Of a DNA stretch of 64,000 nucleotides, positions 56,201 through 64,000 are shown in pieces (within the stretch, counting starts at the first letter, position 1; the number at the start of each line of letters is the position of its first letter). The translations under genes and the position numbers were made by a program. This DNA comes from Hetaerina americana (Eukaryota > Arthropoda > Insecta > Odonata > Calopterygidae), in assembly GCA_022747635.1 (NCBI GenBank), contig JAKTNV010000009.1, forward strand, positions 30,073,622 to 30,137,621, given 5' to 3'. Below the pieces are notes generated by a model. That model had not been told where the DNA came from. It was given only the letters and a program-made list of their open reading frames with translations, and made no database searches.

Positions 56201-57948
56201 TATCATCCAATAGACAAAGAACTGTTCTCGCAAGAACCTTCTCGAGGCCATGTGTTCCCAGAGAGAGTCTCCTCTTCGACGAGGCACTTTACCCGCGAAT
56301 ACAGGTGAAATATACGTGAATTTTTAGTGCCGTGGTTGTTGCGTGCGCTTCTTCGGTTCCGCTGCTGTGGGTGCGTCGCGATGGGAATTTAAAACCATTC
56401 AACGCCCCAACGCCTCCCCCTGCCGCATCCGATGGAAAAGGCAAAACATAACCCGCTCGCTTGACGAGTGATTGCGCCACTTTCCATTTCATCCCGTCGC
56501 CACTTCACCGTTTCCGCTTTCGGATTTCACTCCCCGGGCGCCCGAAGAAGCGCCTCCCTTTTCCGGTAGAGCCAGTTTCTTTTTTCCCTCTCGCGCCTTC
56601 TGATTTTTTGCTGATGTTATGATGTCCACTAATTGTTCAGCTGCTCATTAAATATATTCGAAAATGTCTTTCACGCATTGAATTCCTCATTTCAATTTAG
56701 CGCAATAGGCTCGGGATTACTCAAACTGTCGAAAAGACCAATAGTTTCCAGGATAAAGGTCCCATTTGCATGAAAACATTGCCAAATTAGTTCTGTGATA
56801 GGGAAACTGCTCTGCTTTTTTTTAATGTATTTTTTTGAAATTTCACTCAATTCATAATTTCTCATTAACTTTCAAAAAATATTGTCCCTTTGGTCGTGTC
56901 GCAATTTTATTGTGTTTTAGCGCACCAGTTACAATATTTGTGTGCACTTACTAAGTCCTCCTGAGCCAAGGAATTATCAGAATGTGCTTCTTTAAGAGAA
57001 AGTGATGTTTACTTAGTACATGAACGAAATTATTGAAGCAAAATTATTATTGAATTGTCACAAATAAGTATGTATAATCGATGCTGATCGTTTCATTTTC
57101 CGAGAATTACTTTCCTTCACTGTGAAGCGAATGTTCGTATTTTATGTATGGTATTATTAATCTCATAAAACGCCGTGGAGAGACATTAAATTTTCTGGAT
57201 AAAAATTGAATCAAATACCTTTGGGTAAATGTTACTTCTTAGTTTTAGGAAGAGAAGGGGATAAAATTGCATCTTTTACCCTTCCTCTATATGAAACTCT
57301 TACGCAAAAGTATCCCTAGATAGAAGTTTGTATTCGTATCAGGGCTGTGGCACTCTATGTAGCCTTGTTGACCAATTGTTTACTCTAATTCTATCCTTAT
57401 TTGGCTCCCAAATTTTGCCTATTTGATAGTTCTGGCGCTATGGGAGATTGGTATTCATTTTGCTGCCCTCGTCCTGGTTAAAATTATTACCAGATAGAGT
57501 TGAACATTATAAAGAACGGTAAATTGAAAATTATAAATTGAGTTGCAAAGCCAATCCATGGTTTAAGGGTTGTGAGGACTACGAGATAAATATTACGTAT
57601 GCAATGTATATGCTTATTTTAAAGAGTTATATGTAATAATAGAACTCAAATGAATTTTTACTTGTTTCAACATTTATCAACCGTCAAATTATAGGTTATT
57701 CATTAGGCGCAGCTCAAGCTGGTGGATAATAAACCTTAGAACGTGACATAATTTAGAAATAAAACATCTGAAAAATTACGTAAATGATTGCAAATGTAAA
57801 AATTTTACTTTACTAAAATATTTAGAGCAAGATTTATTTTTTTAATTTGCGTTCTTCTGTTTATTGAAATGCTTGAATAATATTTATCTCGTACTTACGA
57901 GCGGAAAGCTGCAAGCAAAGTGATTTTATTTTACCAACAGCGAAAGAG
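53216..57948. other. long unassigned stretch with GC-richer patches
   Basis: Patches at 53340-53750, 55200-55640 and 56140-56580 are GC- and CpG-rich with several short open frames. None is recognised. Confidence 0.4.
55393..55402 (+). promoter_or_regulatory. TATA-box-like TTTATATAAG with upstream CATTGG
   Basis: The sequence match lies about 55 bases after a CCAAT-like ATTGG (near 55337). No gene was identified downstream. Confidence 0.15.
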
Positions 57949-58214
57949 TTATTCGTCTTCCAGTCCCATTTCAGCCTCAATATAATCTGGGTCGATTGCT
58001 TGACTCCAATCCTTCAATCGCATTATTTCAGCGAAAAATTGTCGAACCGGTGACCTTCTCAGTGTTATGTTTGGGTCAGGTGTTCCAATCGATGATTCAA
58101 GCGAGATCCTGGGCCGCGTAGAATGAAAGGGAAAATGAATTCCTCGCCCACTAATCAGAGAGAAACGCGTTCGATGATGCGAGCCATCATGGTCAAAAAT
58201 CTTGGCCGACTTTT
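57949..58214 (-). CDS. possible orphan terminal coding exon
   Basis: The - strand has a good acceptor (long T tract, CACGGTAG) ending at 58215. An open frame follows: KSAKIFDHDGSHHRTRFSLI, GRGIHFPFHSTRPRISLESS, TPDPNITLRRSPVRQFFAEI and DWSQAIDPDYIEAEMGLEDE, then TAA. The acidic end and codon use look genuine. The upstream exon and family are unknown to me; it could be the 3' end of a gene mostly beyond the window. Confidence 0.35.
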
Positions 58215-58434
58215 CTACCGTGAAAAAAATAATGTGGGCGCTATGAGAAAGTGTTTCACTAAGTATGACTACATATGTAATGTTTTGAAGGTTATCGACC
58301 TTCTTTGATTTCACGAGCGCACCTTGGTATAAGCCTACCATGGAGATCAACCCCGAGATTAGTTTGGTAGGTGTCCATAGATCTCATTCCGCAAATTTAA
58401 TGTAGGGGGAACAATTATTTTCCCTATTCTATTT

Positions 58435-58605
58435 TTCTCACGTGTTTCGGTTTCCCAAAATGTTCTGTTACCTAGAAAATCACATGACTTGGGTTTAAGT
58501 GGTATCGTGAAGTGGTATCTACCGGACATGAACCCTGGACCGTGCAGTCAGCAACCGAGCACTCCACCCTCTAGGCTACCGTGCTGCTACCGTGGTAGGT
58601 AAGCG
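58435..58605 (-). mobile_element. tRNA-derived SINE copy 4
   Basis: On the - strand GGTAGCCTAGAGGGTGGAGT (A-box region) and AGGGTTCATGTCCGG (B-box region), then CCCAAGTCATGTGATTTTCT. This matches CCCAAGCTATGTGATTTTTT at 30300. It is the same family as copy 2. Confidence 0.6.
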
Positions 58606-59685
58606 AATGCATTATTATGAAAATGGCCCTTTGGTTTCTGGATTACGCCAGAGAAATGAAGACGCCTATGCCTTTGGGGAAGCTCGTGAATAATACGTAG
58701 CTACATATTGTTAAAAATGTAAGCGCATAAGTGTATCCCTTCATAGAAGGCCCACGCCAAACAACGAGCGACGCGGGTCGAATTATTATCCCAACAGTAC
58801 TCAAATACCATCACTTAGCGTTAGGTTTTGATTTCCACGAACAAATTATGCTTGATTTAACAATGAAAAGGCTGCTTACGTGCGGAGTAAGTCAGCAGTG
58901 ATTCTGAGTACTAAATGTTAGGTGTAGATATTATAGAGATGTACAATTGGAAGTAAACTTGAAAGTGGTTGACAATCCGTGTTCAAAATTATTCCAAAAC
59001 GTATTCACACCTGTATGAAACAATCACTTTCGGTGAATATCCAGTCGCCATCACAGATTTACGAAATGTGGAGAACATTATCTCTCCCAGTGGTAAATTC
59101 CCGATGCCTTGAAACTTCGCAGTAATTTTTCATTAAGTATGGTGGATCGTATAAAGTTTCATTCTGCGCGTGCATATCACTGTGCTTGCGTGAAGGATTT
59201 CACTTCATTTGTAGGAATGTGTTAATTTTAAAGTTTCAACCTATATTCTCAAATAATCTACCTGTTCAGTTACTTTCTCCATACGTATAAAAGAAAATAT
59301 CGTTTTCATTATAAAATTCGAGATTTTTGTTATGAAGATCTGCGGAAAACGATAATTTATTATTTGAGAAACTTTTGCCAGACCACATAACAGAAGGGAA
59401 TCCTCGAGCCGAGTTTCATTGAATGGTCATCACCTTCCCATGAATATGATTAATATTCGTGGAAATCTGTGGCTAAATTTTGTCCTTTTTGTGGTTTTCT
59501 AAGAATATTTGAAGGAATAAATTAATTTGTTATTATATACCATAACATTTTGTAAGGGCGTGTTTCATTTACTCGCGAACCCGACTGTAATATTTCCCAT
59601 ATGGTGCCTGTCTATATGTGTCCAAGTTAAAACGTCATGGGCAGAAATTAGTTCGTTGACTCTTGATATACCAGTGTGAAAATTA
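58606..59685. other. unassigned sequence
   Basis: Nothing was recognised. Confidence 0.5.
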
Positions 59686-59747
59686 GATTACCATTATAGA
59701 TTCATTTTAGCATCTGTAGGTGCTAAAATGAATCAATAATGATAATT
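59686..59747. repeat. short hairpin, 14-bp perfect stem extended to about 26
   Basis: GATTCATTTTAGCA (59699-59712) and its complement TGCTAAAATGAATC (59721-59734) enclose an eight-base loop. The flanks ATTACCATTATA and AATAATGATAAT extend the pairing with two mismatches. It could be a tiny inverted-repeat element or a pre-microRNA-like hairpin. Confidence 0.7.
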
Positions 59748-61517
59748 TTTTATGATCTCTATTTTTTTCTGTTAAAACTGAATAACTTTCTATAAAACCC
59801 AATTTTAAAATTCTAGATACAATTTTCAGCGACTTCGTAATATCCGTGGCCCCATGGCTATCACTTGAAGAACTATTTTCATTAATTATGCTATTTTTCA
59901 AGCATCATCTTTGAATTCAAGTTTATGCATGTTTGTGAGAATTTGTTTCGCAGAAACTGAAAAACAATACTCTCAGTTCGTTGTGTCTGAAAAATATTAG
60001 CAAAATATTTTATTTCTAAATTATATATTTACGATTCTTGTAGTATTTTGTGCCCTATTTGGAAACAAGGAATTAACGAAATAACAACAATACGAATAAA
60101 AAGGGGCTGTTTGAAAAACTATGGGTGGATTTTTAAGAACATGAAATAATAAGATATTGTTATTTGATTTAGCATTCCATTCAATAGGCTAAAAATACTT
60201 TAACAAAAATGAGTGATTTTGAATTTGAAGGGAAAGTTAAGCTGTCACTGTGAAACTAGCGACTAATTTTTTATCAGAATGTGGAATAAGACCGCCTGGA
60301 ATGTATATTGGAGGTGCTTTCGCGAATTTATCTCTGTAATTCCATTGCACATCAATAGAAAAATGTTGCGGTGGGAATAAGGATTGAAATCAATTATAAG
60401 GAGGAACTTTGAAAAATATTTCTCTTACGGAATTTGCATATAATACGGACGAAAGAAGATAATTCAAGGCCTTTAAATTTCATACCGTGCCATCATGCGC
60501 GTGCTAAACTTTCAGAAATAATGACTACAAATTCATTAGTCGTCAGAACAACTTTTAATTTCTCACAATGCCACTGTTTGAAGGTAATTCACGCTTTCTA
60601 AACGTCAACCAACGCTTCACTTAAGATTGATTGTTAGTGTTAACCTCCTTATCCTCTTTTTTTATGCATTTCTTAGAAGTCTTCAATGGCATAGATCACG
60701 TGTTAGTACCCAAGCAGCGCAAAACAAAATACTCCAAGGATTAGAGCCGATCTCGTGGTGTGTACTGGAACAAAGCAATTGGGTCGCAATAAAATAATTT
60801 CAAACCACTTCCACTACGAAGAATGCCGTGAATTGTTCAGAGATCGCCGAGCCTAAAGGCCGTGGAAAAAGAGCAATGTCTTCGGTCTTCCACAGCCGTA
60901 TAATTCGGCCTATTTCCCTCCAACCCGCTTGCCACATTCATGCTTTCTCAAATATCACGGACCGCGTGAATTTTCCCTTTCACTTTCCCTCGCCGCTTAC
61001 TCGACTCTCGTGACGCAGCATATTTAATCAAGCGGGGAGGTGGACAAATATTAATTTTTTTATGCTATCTGCGAAGTAAACGTCGTGTTGACGAAAACTT
61101 ATGCTTCCCTGAAGAAAATATTGGTTTGCTATCGAGAGCGGTTCCGATTTGGGGGAGGGTATATTTTCCCGCCTTGAGGTATATTTTTGCTCCAATAATA
61201 CACAATATGAATGTTGCTAATATACCCAACACTACTTTGTATGCAATTTGTATTCAGAGAAAAACATTTTCTGTTGCAGGGTTCGCCTCAGTCTCTAAAT
61301 TAGTGCATTTTTTTAATTTAACATGGTTCATCGACTTTATTTGTCGAAAAAATATTTAGAAATAGCCCATCTATGTTCCATAGATTCTCTATTGGCTGCT
61401 ATACTCTATTGGTTGCTATACTCTGTTTTTTTTTGCATTTGTCTCTCGGTATTCCGATCACGCTTATGCAATTTCAAGGGAGCGCGTTTAAAAAATTCAC
61501 GAAAATCAAATTATATA
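59748..61517. other. unassigned sequence
   Basis: Nothing was recognised. Short open frames around 60828-61013 and 61126-61618 look fortuitous. Confidence 0.45.
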
Positions 61518-62074
61518 CAGGGTTCGTCCGGAAAATAAGTGTACTGAGCTCAGGAAAAAAAATTTATTACACTTTTACATATCTTAAGCTAATATTCCTC
61601 AAAATAGGACCCTTGTGAGTCGATACACTTGTTCCAGCGGCGTTCCCATTCCTGGAACGCTCCCGCGAAGGCATCATCGGGAACCTCTCGAAGACTCGTC
61701 GTCGACCTCTTCTCTGCCCTCCACGAACATCTTGTGCCACCGAAAGATCATGTTTCTGGACATGGCTGACTCTCCGTAAGCCTGGTTAATCATACCGACA
61801 GTTTCGGTAGACGATTTCCCAAGCTTTACCGCAAATTTGATGGAATAACGCTGCTCCAAAAACTTCGGCATCGCGTTCCGTGACGTGGGTCGAGCGTGGA
61901 GGTTCGCGTTAACAGAGCTCCTCACTACGCCACAGCTCAGAGCCGACTGCCTTTTTCAGCGTCGCTTACCAACATACCCCCCTCCAATCGCAGCCCGTCA
62001 GAGCGGTGCTGGGCGCGCCTGGAGCGGCGGGAAAAAATCAGTAGTCAGTACACTTATTTTCCGGACGAACCCTG
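61518..62074 (-). mobile_element. internally deleted mariner with perfect 30-bp terminal repeats
   Basis: Terminal inverted repeats at 61518-61547 and 62045-62074 are identical, starting CAGGGTTCGTCCGGAAAATA, and are flanked by TA duplications (61516-61517, 62075-62076). The transposase N-terminus starts at MPKF (61871): FLEQRYSIKFAVKLGKSSTE, YGESAMSRNMIFRWHKMF, VEGREEVDDE. The C-terminus is AFQEWERRWNKCIDSQGSYF then EEY with TAG at 61589-61591. The DDE core between them is missing and the joint is out of frame. The 557-bp element resembles a non-autonomous copy that a full mariner could mobilise. Confidence 0.93.
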
Positions 62075-62179
62075 TATGTTGTGAATGTTGATCCATGGTC
62101 ACAGAAACTGAAGAAATCTTTGGAGTAATTTTACACTTGTACTTAGCGTAACACGTTCTGTCCCGAGCGAGTTGTTGCA

Positions 62180-62470
62180 CCGATAGCATTAACCCTTCAC
62201 AGCGTAGGAGTTATAGGCGTATGAAATTCATAAATCAAGGGGTATGAGGGCCAGTTCCTTTCTCTGTGCCGCCTCTAATTTCCCTGGAAAATCTGGCACC
62301 AGAAAAATTCACCGCTTGGGTGAAGCTGAGGATGCCCAGCCTCGTCCTCGTGCCTCGGAGTCGAACCCGGCCCCACTGGTGAGTAGGCGGACGTCTACCC
62401 ACTTGGCTATCACAATCTTCCTGATTGGAAATGTGGCTGATTTGGCGGTAGAGAGGATTCATAGGGAATA
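62180..62470 (-). mobile_element. tRNA-derived SINE copy 5
   Basis: On the - strand: A-box TAGCCAAGTGGG, B-box GGTTCGACTCC, then CGGCACAGAGAAAGGAACTG, GCCCTCATACCCC and TGAATTTCATACGCC. It is the same family as copies 1-3. Confidence 0.72.
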
Positions 62471-63479
62471 ATGAAAGGGTGGAGAGAAAGCAAGCGTCAT
62501 TTATCACGCTTAGAAAAAGTATTAAGTCCAGTTAAAAATCCTAATTCAGAAGTGTATCCATTCTATTTAACAATGCTCCTGAGTAGGGATGGGAATACCA
62601 TTGAAAAAGCTGCGACCACCGGTCAACAAAGCCGAACCTCGGCATGATTCTTGGTGAACTGATTCGATACCCTTAAAATGTTTTAATGTGAGACTTTTTG
62701 TGACGTTTTCGTATACTCTATAGACTATATAATCGCCATTAACCATTATAATGACTCGTATTTATTTTAGTAGCTCTAGTAACTTAATAAATAAGTGGCT
62801 ACGAACCTCACAACTCAATAGAGAGGGTATGTACTCGTACAGGCATAATATCTGTGAGAATACAAAGAGAACTAAGGGATCACGGAAGTCTGTGAGTTAT
62901 TCGTGGGATGACTAACAAAAAAAGAACGTTGTTTCTGAATTTTTCAAAGAAGCCTTATGTGTGAGCTTTATTTGATCTGTGAGTGAGGACTTAGTTTTCA
63001 AATGAATGGCAAAATTCTAATTCTTAGGTTTTAGTGTATTTATTTTTACTAATTAAGGTTCCAAATGGTCAAAATTGTCGTTGCACCTTAAAATGGAGTT
63101 TATTTCACTGTTTTGCTCGCAGAGTGTATTAAATTTACATGAAATGATCCATCAATAAATTAAACTCGGGCACACTCCAATAAGCACGTAAAATCAGAAT
63201 TCTATTAATTTCTATTGGCCATTCTACTAGAATTTCAACTTGGTTTCCTTAAATTGGTCGTTTGATTGATTGCCCATTCACGGAAGGGAAATATAGTACG
63301 TGCGGAATACAAATAGATCTCGTTTGAAACACGTTTCTCGCGATTACAAATGCTAGGTCCGGGGGTGAATGCTGTGACGCAATTTTATGAAACTCTTTTT
63401 CTTCAATGGTTACGGCGAGGTAACATTTTCTACAATCGGTGCTGTTGAAATCCATTATATATACCCGAAATTAATGTAA
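62471..63479. other. unassigned sequence
   Basis: Nothing was recognised. Confidence 0.5.
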
Positions 63480-64000
63480 GGCTAAGTTAAACGTTAAAAA
63501 AGGAGGGCATAAACTGGAACAGGTTGGTGGAGCTGGTGGTGAACCTATCTTGGTAGTGTTTTGGAGCAAGATGGCCAAAGTAGGAAGAGTATAAGAAAAA
63601 AATGGCGTTAGGAGAAAAAGATTTTACAAAGAGTGAATTGATGACGTTGAGCAAGGATGTTAAGAAAAGATTTTAAACTTCGATACGTAGTGTGATTTTG
63701 TGCGGTGGGAAAACATGGTCGTTGAAGCAAGATGATGGACGTAGATTGGAGGCTTTTTACATGTGAATGTTCATAAGGATGAAAAAGAAGAAATGGGCAT
63801 GAAAGAAAATGAACTAGAAAGTGTTAGGCATGGTTAGGTGGAGAGGTAATTGTTGAGAGAAATCCAAAGGAGGTAGGGAAAGAGGATGCAGAGAATTTTG
63901 AATGAAAATGGAATTTTGAAGACAGATAGAGAGAGGGTAGAATGTCAGATCAGCAAGGTAGTGGGAAGAATAGGATAAGCATCTTGGAAGGAGTGAACGG
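63480..64000 (+). mobile_element. LINE fragment running off the right edge
   Basis: GGAACAGGTTGGTGGAGCTG, ACATGGTCGTTGAAGCAAGA, TGGACGTAGATTGGAGGCTT (frame: TWSLKQDDGRRLEAF), then a Lys/Glu-rich region and AGGATAAGCATCTTGGAAGG. This is the reverse-transcriptase C-terminal part of the LINE family at 9440. Stops are present. Confidence 0.72.

Noticed and set aside
1..64000. CRISPR arrays, operons or other bacterial systems
   Set aside because: No regularly spaced direct repeats; genes have spliceosomal introns and eukaryotic repeats, so the window is animal nuclear DNA.

Overview
This window is arthropod, most likely insect, nuclear DNA. It is AT-rich, genes are split by long GT-AG introns, and the interspersed repeats are arthropod-type: mariner, Tigger/pogo, LINEs with a TAA-type 3' end, tRNA-derived SINEs, and foldback elements carrying hammerhead-ribozyme-like cores. 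Species assignment is not possible from sequence alone; a large-genome, possibly hemimetabolous, insect is an inference from intron length and repeat density.

Two protein-coding genes can be assembled with confidence. On the + strand, positions 1-14607 hold the last eight coding exons of the ER E3 ubiquitin ligase HRD1/synoviolin (SYVN1): the last membrane segments, the RING finger and the Pro/Ser-rich cytosolic tail. The first part lies left of the window. On the - strand, 32149-24403 holds five exons of an insect DUF2236 / mpaB-rubber-oxygenase-type haem protein whose initiator ATG is not found. The two genes converge, separated by about 9.8 kb without a recognised gene.

The rest is intronic or intergenic. 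Intron insertions include LINE 3' ends and reverse transcriptase fragments, a Penelope-like foldback (5785-6521) and SINE copies. The convergent spacer has a second foldback (19677-19893) and a broken Tigger transposase (about 21515-22520). From about 32 kb to the right edge there is no gene I can name. That half contains an internally deleted mariner with perfect 30-bp ends (61518-62074), a decayed second mariner (40333-40866), further foldbacks (35812, 37925, 47009), SINEs and LINEs, a TA microsatellite, a 33-bp minisatellite and two possible orphan terminal exons (46336-46596 and 57949-58214, both - strand).

Two signals stand out. First, five foldback loci form one family: intact ones carry paired head-to-head cores of the form CUGANGA-U-hairpin-GAAAC-NN-GUY, matching a hammerhead with a minimal stem III. 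At 47049-47172 the two perfect 59-bp arms begin with the sequence that would lie just 3' of the predicted cleavage site. Second, CpG is several-fold scarcer to the left of about 31.7 kb than to the right. The boundary falls at the 5' end of the oxygenase gene, as expected for germline gene-body methylation.
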